From positions 4,940,501 through 5,004,500 of the forward strand of contig NC_036444.1 of the NCBI RefSeq assembly GCF_002775205.1: a DNA stretch of 64,000 bases. The letters are read 5' to 3'. Below, in pieces: positions 43,964-56,000 of the stretch. Position numbers and translations under genes: made by a program. The notes beneath the pieces are model-generated. The model was not told the DNA's origin, did not search any database, and worked only from the letters and a program-made list of their open reading frames with translations. The DNA comes from Xiphophorus maculatus. Lineage: Eukaryota > Chordata > Actinopteri > Cyprinodontiformes > Poeciliidae. The stretch's first letter is position 1; every line of letters starts with the position of its first letter.

Positions 43964-44080
43964 TCACACCGCCGTCTCCTGGTCCTCTCTCTGGATCATC
44001 TGGTAATGTTGGCAGTTCTCCAGGTAGTTGGCCAGTTCCTGGTCGTCGGCCTTGGCGGCCCGATGTTTGGGAGTGTCGCC
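43964..44080 (-). CDS. dgkz: dgkz last coding exon (ankyrin end and PDZ ligand)
   Basis: It encodes [20 protein letters not shown] and [18 protein letters not shown], then TGA. The acceptor is CTTTCAG, phase 0. Confidence 0.96.
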   Translation of the reverse strand, partial: GDTPKHRAAKADDQELANYLENCQHYQMIQREDQETAV

Positions 44081-47000
44081 CTGAAAGACGAGAGCAACGG
44101 GTGGCTTTAGTTTATTTAAGGATTCCTATTAGTTTCTACTGTAATAGTCTTCTTCTACAGCACAAACATTACAATAAAAATTACACTATTACAGGTGATT
44201 ATTAGGAACATCCTAATACAAAAATGAAAAAAATTTAATTATGAAAATAAATTGGTAGTAGAATAAGTCAAATTATGAGAATAAAGGTGAAATAATATGA
44301 GAATAAAGTCAAAATACAAGAATAAAGTCTTGTAACATCTTGAGAATGGAGTCATAGTATTAAGAGAATAGTCTTCCTACAAGAATAAACTCATAATAAT
44401 ATGAGAATACAGTCAGAGTATTATAAGAATGAAGTTATAAAATGAGAATAAAGTTGAAATAATATGAGAATAAAGTTATAATATTACGAGTTATACTGTT
44501 ACAAGAATAAAGTTAAAAGTTGGGATAATAATAATAATATGAGAATAAAGTCGGAATATTATGACTATATTCTTATAATGCTATGACTTTACATAATATA
44601 TTCAGAACTTTATTCTTGTAGTGTGACTACTCTCATTTTTTTTATTTTTGTAGTTGCCCTAATACAAACTTTACAAAAAAAAATAAAAATATGTCACAAG
44701 ATTTCTTAAAAACAAAAAAATCAAAAATACAAACCAGTCACCTCAACAATTTAAAAGTATTAAAAACAAACAATAACCAGATTTTAAGGGTCTTTTTAAA
44801 CATTATATGATCACCAAGATGATTTTTTGGGAGCTTAATTTCTGGGCGCAGATAATGTCAAAGTAACAATAAAGGCTCTTCTAATGTTAAAACCATGAAA
44901 CGGAGAACAGATCTGTCTCCAAACAGCAGAGCTGGGATTTCCTGGGCTAGTAGTTATTAGTTAAGCCAACTATTATGACAGGAACGGGTAATTTACTAGG
45001 TATTGGCTAGGCTAATGGGTTAGCTAACAGCTCGACTTACTGCTATGGTAATAGCCGGGCTAACTACAATGGATGAGCTGACTGTTAGACAAAATGGCAG
45101 GCTAACAAGTAGTATTTAGAAATGACTTGGCTAATGGCTGTAAAAAAAACAACCCTAAGCTAACTGCTACGTTAATGGTTGTGCTAACTGCCAAAAGGAA
45201 ATGGTGAAGCTTTACAAGCATCTGCAACCAGGTGCTAATAGATAGCTGGATAAAATGATACCCAATAGCTAGCCTAGGCTAATGTCTGCGACTAAAGCTA
45301 GGCTAACTGCTATTGCTAGCTGAACAGTTAACAACGTACGTTAGTAAAAGATTGGGTGATTAACTGTTGAGCCAAAATCTAAGGTAATGGTCATATTAAC
45401 TAAAAGGCTAGCTGTTGGGATACTGGCTGAGCTTCAAGCTACGCTAACAGGCAGATTAGCAGCAGAAATGTGTTTTTCCTAACACTGGTGAACGATTAAA
45501 GATAAATTAAGAGAGAAACTTTAAAGCTAAACCTAACATCCAGGAGCTGGGAACCGTTCTGAACTTGAAAGTTAAAGATAAAGTGACAAAATCTGATCTG
45601 TTCATCTGAAAACGTAGCTTGAGGCCAAACGGACGGACGGACGGACGGATGGATGGATGGATGGATGGTGTGAGAAATTAGGGAGGAGAAGCCTCTCAGC
45701 CGTCTAAACTCCTGCGGTGAATTCCCGCTCAGCACCAACTATGGACTCTAAATAACACATAAACTCTTTATTTGTGTAGTGGAGGAGAGAAAGCTCAGAT
45801 TATGGGCTGTTTCCTGTTACCACTGGCTTCACCATGGCGACGGTGAGCCAAGGCTTTTGTGTGTTGAGGATGAAGCCCGGGGAATCCCGCGGAGCTTCGT
45901 TTCTCACTGACACACAACATTAATCACTTTATAAAAGTGGGTCAAATACTACTGGAGATCCATTTAAAGTGCGGAGGGACGGATCGGGCTGGTGGCCGCC
46001 GTCCTGCCAGCAAAAAAAAAAGAAAAGAAAATGGCTTCATACAGCAGGAAGCGGTTGCTGACCAGAAACTAAATCTTTACCGATAATTTGCTGACTCTGA
46101 GTTTGAAAAGAACCAAAACATTTCCAGAAAAGCTCACTTAACAATGATCAGACGCAGATAGAAAATCAGGGCCAATTCACATGCAGCCAGATATCTGGGA
46201 ATAGGAATATATTTTTATTTGTTTTGACCTTTCATCCACACAAAAACTCTGTTTTATATCACTAAAATTATTATTTATAAAAACTCTGACATGGAGATCT
46301 GAGAAAACAAAGATTTAAGGTTCAGCACATTACAGTTTGCAACAAATAATGCATCAATGCATCCACATTTTGCTTTGATATGATTTTTCTGATTAACTTT
46401 ATGTTCTAATATGCTGTTTAAAAATAGTCCAACCTAGTTATCTGTCCAAACAAATGAAACTCCTGGCGCCATGTTTAATTACAAACAGGAAGTCATGATT
46501 GATTTGACGCAATCTGATTGGCTAGCAGGTTTTAGCTTAGCGCTGCCCCCTATGGGTTTGGCATGTTAAAAGCAACTTTTGGGGTCAGATTTGTGGGGAT
46601 TGTTGTAAATTTTCTGTGTACTTTTTATTTTTTAAGTGATGTAGTAGAAATATTTGATTTTATAAAGACCCATCTACCTGTGTGTAAAAGGCTTTAGACT
46701 CACAAACACTTAACGATTTTCAGAAAAACAATCAGAAAAAGACAAAAACGAAGGAGATAATCTGGGCAAAGACAAGTAAAAAATAACTACATTAAATTAG
46801 CACAAAATAACCAGAAAATGGATCATCCAGAACTTTGAAAAGAGGAAAAATATTTAAAACTTATTAACCAAAATTAATGCCATGTTTTTTGTTTGCTATT
46901 TTCCCCCGTCTTTTCCACTTCTACTAAAAATATCTTTGTGATTCTAGATTAAATGAAACAATGAATTTTAGAGAAAATGACAATAAAAATGAGAAAATAA

Positions 47001-50000
47001 CTGCCAAGATTAAGCGAAAAATAAAGTATCTTTTTCCATTTTTTGTTGCGAAACCACTTGGTTATGTTCCGTTTATTTTTTCTTTGTCATAAATGTACCA
47101 ATTTTAATGTGCACTTCTTTTTGGTTTGTTTATTTTTATAGAATTATTTTTGTTGTTCCTTCTCTTATCTAATTGGTTATTTGTTATTTTGTCGACCAAT
47201 ACCTCCGCGTGTTGGTCTGTAATGTTTGTTTGGTAAGTAGCAATTGGTGAATAAATAGTAATAAAAAAAAACCAAAATGAAAACAGGGTGACAGAAAACA
47301 ACAGAGAAAAATCTACCAAAGAGACAATCTATAGGGAAGATAAACAAATTTCAAGAACTGCAAAACTCTTCAGAAATATATCAGAACAGACAAAAGATTT
47401 GAATGACAAATTCAAAAAGATGCTAAGAAACAACAAATTGATGAAAATGTACATAAGTCTAAAAAAATCCCTCAATTTGTCTGCAAACTGAGAAACTGAA
47501 AACTTTTTCCAAAGCAGAATAATTGAATTAACGTTCTGAAGAAAGAGTAGTGTGGTAAATCTGACTTTGTGCTCCAGGTGAGTTTACCTGCAGGTCCGTC
47601 TTCATGAGCGACGCCCCCGCCTCCACCAGGAAGTGACAGATGCTCCTCTGGCAGAGAGCGGCGGCTTTATGGAGCGCCGTCTCTCCTCTGGAACAAAACC
47701 GGAAAAAACGGATTCACTTCCTGGAACGTTTGGACTTTGTTAGGACGGAACAAATACGAAACTTCAGGACAAAGTGGACTCACGTCTCCGTCTCTGCGAG
47801 GTCCAGGTGGGAGGCGGGAACTGATGGGAGAAGAAAACAAACTCAAGAGACTGAAGCTACAAACTCTTTAAATATAACGATGAATGTTTGATGAAGTGAT
47901 GAAAAGGAGGAGAAGCGATCAGTTGAAACTGATGATGACAAAACGAGGTAAACAATTAGGTTTTTATTGTTTTATTCAGGCTGAGGTGAAAAACCTGCAG
48001 ATGTTTTACTGCTTCATTTTTATCTGATCACAACTACAAAGGCCTCATAAAGTTTTTTTGTTTTTTTTTACCCCTCCAGGGGGTCTTTTGTGGGCTCTAG
48101 TGTCCCTTATATGACAGTGGGCTGACAGGAAACGGGGAAGGAGAGGGGGGAAGACATGCGGCAAATATCGTCGGGTCCGGGAGTCGAACCCGTGATGGCC
48201 GCGTCGAGGACTCAAGGCCTCCAAATATGGGTCGCGCTAACCGCTACGCCACCACGGCACGCCCAGGCCTCATAAAGTTGGAGGGAAGATGAAAAAAAGG
48301 GGAAATTTTAAATTCCAAGTACCGCCCTGGGCAACTGCCCATACAGCAGATTTAAAGCCCAAACTGCCACTCGAGATTTTCTGACAGCTGAAAATAGGAG
48401 CGCTGTGAAGCAAAAACAGCGGACATGTTCTGCTTTTGTTGCCATGGTGATCTCCCAGGTCTAATCCCAACCATGACCGCTAGTTTTCTGATTCAACAGC
48501 GGCTTTTGGGGCGTCTCACCGTTTTCGATGAGGTACTTGACGATGTCTTTGCTGCCGGTCTGGACGGCGTGATGCAGCAGCGTGAAGCCGTCTGCGTCCT
48601 GCAGCGCCAACTCCGCCCCCTGCTGGTGGAGCTCCGTCAGCTACAGGAGGGAACAGACGCATTGAGAGAGAAATCTGCATCATTTTCAACATCTTGTATA
48701 TAAAAAAGCTGCTGAAGTTCTGCAGTTAAAACAAACTTCAGGTTAGAGTTTGGTGGAAGGAAAAATATTAACCTGGTTCACAGAGAAAAATATTCATTTG
48801 AGGTCCAACTAATCTAAAAAAAAAAAACCCTGGGAATTTCACTGAACTGAAACTCAGGGGTTTTAACTAAACTAACTTTAATGTAATAAGGTTAAAATGT
48901 GCTAAAATATAACAGAGAAGATGCCTCTAATGTTGTTCAGATCCTGGTATTTTATGATCTATTTAAAAATCTATACCTTACTTTGCAGAGGAATATAATT
49001 ATATTAATAGTTAAAAATTATGTTGTTTGGTTGGTTTGCACTAAGATATGTTTTAACCTAAAAGAAATGTATTGTGTCAAATGGACTGGATCAACCTGAC
49101 CTATAATCAGGAAGGAATTCAGATTTGGAGAGAAGTGGAATAGAAATCTCTAAAGAGAGGAAAAGTTGTTAGTTTAAGTTGTTGTGCAAGAAAGTTCTGG
49201 CGCCAGACATTTCCTTGCTCGCCAGCAAGGAACCGGGCCGAAGCTCGAGACGTGGGAAAGAACCTCTGTTTGGACAGATAAGGAACAAACAATTTGACTA
49301 ATAGAACCTCTGAAATGGAGCAGATGTTGAGGTCAAGACGCCTCTAATTATTCCAGGAGGTCAACTCCTAATTCTCAGAACTTCCAATACACATCCAGTG
49401 TAAGACGGAGCCAGAAGAGGACAAAAAATGGAGGAGAGCAACGCCATTGGTCGAGGCTTCCCAATACACACCAGTGGAGCTGGGACTCTATACAAAAACT
49501 GATATCAGAAGTAGAAGGCAAGAGATTTTGGATTTCTGTGACGATGTGAATGTGATGTTTTGGTTCCACAGAAAAATCTCTTCCCGTTCGACTATGAGCA
49601 GAAGGAGTTACGAGTCTACGAGTAATTCTTTATTTATATATTCTATGAGTTTAGGCACCTTTAGAATCCTCTATAACGTTTAACGGAATTATCCCAAACT
49701 TTGTAGAAGTTTGATATTGTTAGTAAAAGTTAGAAAAATTAAGCACTTAAGGGCTTTGTGTAATGTTTAGACAATAGTGAGCATTAAAATCGCAAACAGG
49801 TGAAACCTAAAACTCTGATCTAATGTCTGAATCCAAGAAAACCAATGAAATGCTAGAGAAACTACTAAAAATGATCTTTTAAAAAATTTTTTACACTAAA
49901 AAACAAACAAAAATATATTTATTCGAATATGTATGAAAAAAACAAAAACAAAAACTATGAGATTGTAAATAAATTTGATCCTTTCTAACTTTTTAAAAAT

Positions 50001-53000
50001 TAAATATTTGCACAAAACAATATTTTTAAAGTTTTGGATCCAAGAAAACCAGTAAAATTGCCTTTTCTCTCAACTCCAAAGCTAAAGAAACTAAAAAAAT
50101 AAATAAGAGATTTGATACTTTCTACTTTGTTTTAAAGTTTTCCCACTGTGGTCTGGGATTTGACAGAGACAGTGAGCGACTTCACAGCTTTTTACACTAA
50201 ATCTTAGCACAGAACAAAGAAATATATATAGTTACAGAGAAAACCTATCAAATTGTTTAAAATTTTATAACTTTTAATCTTTCTAAATAGAAAAACCAAG
50301 ATTCAAGTTTGAAAACTGAAACTTTTTTATTTTGACAATAAGTACAAGATTTTACTGAACTGTTTCTACTAATCTGTGTTGAGCAAGAAACTTTGAAATA
50401 AAATATTAACATTTTTGTTTCTCCTTCTGGGTGTTTTCAGGTCCTTGATACATCAGAAATAACTGAAGGATCAGCAGGTAAAAAGAAAAAGTTTCAGTAC
50501 TTTCTGGTTTCTCCCAGTTTCTGAGGTCTGCAGACTCACCCTGCTCAGGTTCTCATTCTTGACGCAGCTGATCAGCTCCGCATCTAAAATCAGAAACAGA
50601 TGAAGGCTTGAAAACCAAAGGAACAGCGTCATCTAGTGGTCACATCTAGAACATACAGTATTTTTAAAAATTTGCGTTTGCTTTGGTTTTGCATCATTAA
50701 TAAAGGTTTAAAAAAAGGAGGGCGGCCCCTGGACTGATTTTGTGAATCAAATAAATTAGGACAAAACTACGACTTTTAAACTAAAATCTACTTACAAAAA
50801 TGTTACATGGGGTTTTCCCGGTTTTCTTCTATTGTCATGGTAACATCTACTCGTTGACTTAAACTCTAAAGTACAAATTGTTGCACCCAAATCTGTTTTT
50901 AATTGCTTTATTAAACCTTGACTAAACATCACATGAAGACTAACCTAGATGTTGTTGTTTTTTTGCTGAGAAAATACTAGAATATATATATACAGTATAT
51001 ATACATATATATATATTTCCAGTTTTCATCAAGCCCAAAATAAGTAGGTTGGATGCATTTCATTTAATAAGGAAAACATTTAATTTTTGGATTTGCAATC
51101 CCTTTTCTACAACAACAAAAAATCTTATGTTTAATTGTTTAATTTAAAAAAGTACAAGCTTAGTTTATTGTTGAGTATGTTAAAACCCATCACTTTGGTG
51201 ACTTTATTTTGAAAAAATTATATTTATTTGACCCACAGTGCTTTTGAGCTGAAGATTTTGGACAACGTGACAAAACGTTTGGACATCGGCAGTCTAAAGT
51301 AATTTAAGCATTAATTTACGACCATGCCTGCTGCAGGATGTGTCACTATGGTAACTGCAGGCATGTCTGTATTAATGCAAACCATTAATCGATTTACAAT
51401 TAACTGATGACGGTTTATTAGATTAAATGAGTTCAAATCGATTAACTAATCCACTCAGATCTTCTTTTAGTGTTGTAGTTTGGCCGCCATCCTGCAGAGG
51501 GCGCCGCTGGTCATCTGGAAGCAGAACCAGAAACAAAGATGGCGGAGCCAAACCATAGCGATAAAGACAAACGTAGTCCCGTGAGGGATGGAAAACGCAC
51601 TTTATGCGGTTCTGTTTTAAAATATAAACACTCTTTAAGTAACATTTCACCTCATTAATGGTATTTCAGCCGAGCTGCACGACGAAGCTGCATATTATTA
51701 AAATTTAGCCCTTTATGTTATGGAAAGACAATCAGCCCTCTTTATACAAGAGACAATTCTGGATTGTAAATTAATTCTGTGTCGATCGATAACATCAATC
51801 AACCTTAGATTAACTCACTAATCTCCAACAGGTCAGATTTACCTTTTTCAGGGTCCTGTGAGGTAGCAGTGGAGGTTCTGTGAGGAGATAAACGACAGAA
51901 TCAGAACCAACCGGGATGAGAGTGAGAAGATATTCAAGCTTTGACCTTTGACCTCAATTAAAACACCAACCAGAACTCCACCCAAACACCACAGTAAAAC
52001 TCTTTACTACTCAGGAAATCTGTGCACAACACAGGCTGTTCCCACACCACCACATGTTAAAGCCAAAACACACAGAGAGGAGATTATCTACTGCTTTGGT
52101 CTGAACCTTCCCGGCATGCATTTCTTTCATTATTTTAAATAATCTGCAGTGTTTTTATAAAACGAAGACGCCATTTTCCCCCCTTGCAAATATCTACTAC
52201 AGCCTGTTCTACTTCTGTCCATTAGGCGGCAGGACTCAATGTTTTGAACCTGTTCGAATTTAATTTTATTTCCAGTTTCAAAAGTTCTGGATTTTAGATC
52301 CAGTTTTGTTTTTCCTGCAACTTTTTGTTAAAGAATGAAGATTGAACAGCAGTTAGAGCTCGTCCAATCATAAACACTTTTCATTTCTAATTTAAAATAA
52401 GAAAATAAAAAGGATTGATTTCTAATTTAAAAAAAATCTAAATAGTAATATTAAAATAAAAATGTAAGAAATAATTTGATTTCAGAAATACGTTTTAAAA
52501 AGCAGATTTATAAATGACTTGAATAAGATTAGAAATAAAAAATAAAATGTATAAGAAAAGTAAACATCTGATCTTCAAAAAGCATTTTTTCCCAAAATCT
52601 ATAAATGAATTAAATTAATAAGAAATAAATTATAACAAAAAAAATTAAAGTATTTTAAAAAGCATTTTCCCCTCAAAATTTATAAATCAATTGAATATAA
52701 ATATAAATAAAATAAAAAATGCATTCGGTTTCTAAAATAAATAAATACATTTTGTTTCAATTAATTAATTAAAAGACAGAATATTTTTTTAAAATATATA
52801 AATAAGTGTAAAATGAAATAAACATTTTAAAAAGTATTTGATTTCTCAGGAGCACAATTTAAGACTCTGCTTAAATCTGTCCTGCTCTGCTGTTGTCTGG
52901 AGAGTTTCTCTTGAACCGTTTTTTTCTGCAGGGCGTCTAAAGCAGAAACTGTGAGAAGTTAAAACCAGCCTCTCAGTCTGAATACATCAACATACAAACA

Positions 53001-56000
53001 CATCATCAGAAATGAAGGCAAAGCCGCTTCGCCACAGCTGCACATCATCTCCTCCTGCAGAGCTCAGCATGTTTCGCAGAAAGAAGTTGAGACAGAGGCA
53101 TCAGCAGAAAGCAGAACCCAGAGCAGAGGAGAAGCCAGGAGGAACCAGGAGGAGCAAGGAGGAGCAAAGAGGAAAAAGGAGGAACCAGGAGGAACCAGGA
53201 GGAGCAAGGAGGAAAAAGGAGGAACCAGGAGGAACCAGAAGGAACCAGGAGGAAATAGGAGGAACCAAGAGGAACCAAGAGGAGCCAGGAGAAAAAAAGA
53301 GGAACCAGGAGGACAGAGACAGGTTGGTCCTACCTAACAGCTGGTCTGAAATCAGCCGCAGTCGTAACGGAGCGATCGACACTGATTATCTTTGCTCCTC
53401 TCCTTCACATCACAGACAGGAAACAGCAGACATGACAGCGGGAGGAAGTTAGCGGGACCTACAGGCGGTTCTTCACTTCACACACGACACAGGCAGAGCG
53501 GCTCCAGCAGGGGGCGCTCTGGTCTCACTCTGCAGACGGTCAGGGCTGGAGGAAGTTCTCAAAAACTGATCTGAGTCAGTTTGTTTTCCATTCGGATCAG
53601 TCAGGAGATGCATTCCAGAAATGGTCTGGATCAGAACCATCAGATCATGTCTGATGGTCCATTTTCTCTAAATCAATATTCAGTTTCTCTTCTCGTGATT
53701 TTGAAATATTTTCAAGCTGAACATGAATTTATTTTTGGTCATCATTTGAGCCGCAAACTAGGAAATACAAACGAGTGTTAAACATTAAAACTTTGATTTT
53801 TTAAAAAACAATCAAAAAATGTATTTAGTTCTAGTTTTAGTCAAACGGTTCTGGACCATGTGGACTTCTCAGAGATCGGTCAGAGTTTTTCTCTGGACTT
53901 TGGTTCCTTTTCTCTCTGAGTCTAAAATCCGACTGTTGTGTGACTCGGACCAGACTCCTGAGAGAGAACGAGTCTCTAGTGTTGAACAAGTTCCTGACTC
54001 GAAACAGAGCTAAGACACCAGAACTACAAACAGAAGCCAGACTTGGATCAGAACCGCCATTCCATTTAAAGAGTCCTTTAGTCTGCAGACCAGAACCAAT
54101 GATCCAAACTAGAATGATCCGGGCCAGAATAATCTAAACCAGAACAAGCCGGACTAGATTAAACAATCTGAACTAGAACGATCCAGACCAGAATAAACGA
54201 TCCAGACTAGAACCAGATCCAGACCAGATCCAACGATCCAGACTAGAACGATCCAAACTAGAACAAACGATCCAGATCAGTTCAACAGATGACAGCAACC
54301 TCTGACTGCTTGGACAGGAAACTGTCGCAGAAATGGAGCCTCTAACAGCTCCTGGTACCAGAACATTGGACGTGAAAATTTCCTCCACCCCAGCTGTCCA
54401 GAGAGGCGGTGTGTGTGTGTGTGTTTACCTTTGCAGAGTAGTTTTAGGTGAGGTCTGGGTCAAAGCCTCTGACACCGAATTGTCACTGGAGATCCTCTTC
54501 CTCTGCCTGAAACACAGACACACACTCTTCACTGTGTGTTTTCCAGTTTATCCTCGGGGACCGATCGATCATGACTGAGTGACCAACGCAGAGACAGATG
54601 AGCGTCTCCATGGCAACAGCACTCCAAACAGCAGCTGGAGCTCATTTCATTACTGATTTCTGCATTAAATGACCTCCCCTCCTACTATCTGAGACGATGA
54701 GCTGCTCCAGTACCAACATCCTCCAGCAGGAGGCGTTCTGCTCACTTAAAAGTGACCTACTATGATTTCTTGAACACATTAGGATAGATCGTTATCCTAC
54801 ATTAGGATGGTATGCTAAGGGGCACCCCTGGACCTCTTGGCATACCAGGGGTGCCCAAAGTCGGCCCTGGAGTGCCGGCATCCTGCATGTTTTAGTTCTC
54901 TCTCTGGTGGTAGCAACAGCCTCCTCAGCAAGTCAATATTCTTCTTGGGCTTCTAATGAGCCATCAATGGATCCAGGGCAGTTAAACCAGGAAGAGAACT
55001 AAAACACGCAGGATGCCGGCCCTCAAGGACTGACCACTGGCCTATACAAAGCATGTTTATTACATGTTTTGCACAGAATCATTCTGAGATCATAATATGA
55101 ATGATAATGTTTGGTCAGAACTGTTTTAGGGCATCTATTAAATCCAAATAAGCTGCTGTTGACCACACCCCCCCAACACAATGTTTACAATCACACATGA
55201 AAATAGCTGCAAACAGATGCGCAATTATACAACCTTACATCTCTGAAAAGCAAAAGTGGAGCCTCCTGCACAACCAATAAGAATGCAGCAAGTGGTTTCT
55301 GGATGGTAAGTCAGCAAAACACTTGTCTTTTCCAGCAGCCATTATAAAGCAGTCAAACCAGCCGATGAAACTGGCTGGAACTCTGCTTAGGTTGCTAGGT
55401 AACGGGCATAACTGTGCTGGGGTTGCTAGGTAACGGGCAGAACTGTGCTGGGGTTGCAAGGCAATGTCACACTGCCTGACGAATGTCACTTAAAGGGAGA
55501 CGACTCATTTTCCAGGCACCAAAAAAACATTAACTTATTGGCAAAAGTGTTTAGAAGCAGCAAAGACCCAAATGGAAGAACAGAAACATGCAAAACTTTG
55601 AATTTTGGATGATAAATCCCCTTTAAAGGAGTAATGTTTATAAGCTTAAAATATAAGTCTGTTTTTTCAGCTTTAATCTTGACAAATGTCAAACTAAAAT
55701 GACATGTTCCTGGACATGTTCTTAGATTTCAGCAGATGAATCAGAAAGAAACTCACCTGGGAGAGGTGGGTGACGAGGGGGAGCAGGGGAAGGAGAACTG
55801 GTCCGGCAAACTGGGGGAGGTTCCCACAGTCTCCTTTTCCACCAGCTCCGGGTCCAGGATGTAGAGCTCATCCTGAGAGATCTCCGTCACGTAGTTCAGG
55901 TGTTCCTGGGGGGAAAAAATAAGAAAAACATCAAGTCTGACATCAACTCAGATTCAGTTTTAATTTTTAAAGTCAGGAAAATTGTCTTTAATTAAAGAAG

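Larger units (their letters stand above)
51878..54428 (-). other. dgkz: dgkz intron with minisatellites
   Basis: AT-rich (52330-52850 is extreme), followed by two tandem arrays at 53126-53322 and 54100-54285. No gene seen. Confidence 0.6.

Noticed and set aside
48180-48265. Apparent tRNA gene on the minus strand (box A and box B)
   Set aside because: The cloverleaf is incomplete, a non-tRNA tail follows, a second diverged copy exists at 60.6-60.8 kb and target-site duplications flank it: a SINE, not a tRNA gene.
53012-53452. 146-aa open frame on the plus strand and minus-strand frames opposite it
   Set aside because: They translate the AGGAGGAACC minisatellite; no splice context or protein family resemblance.
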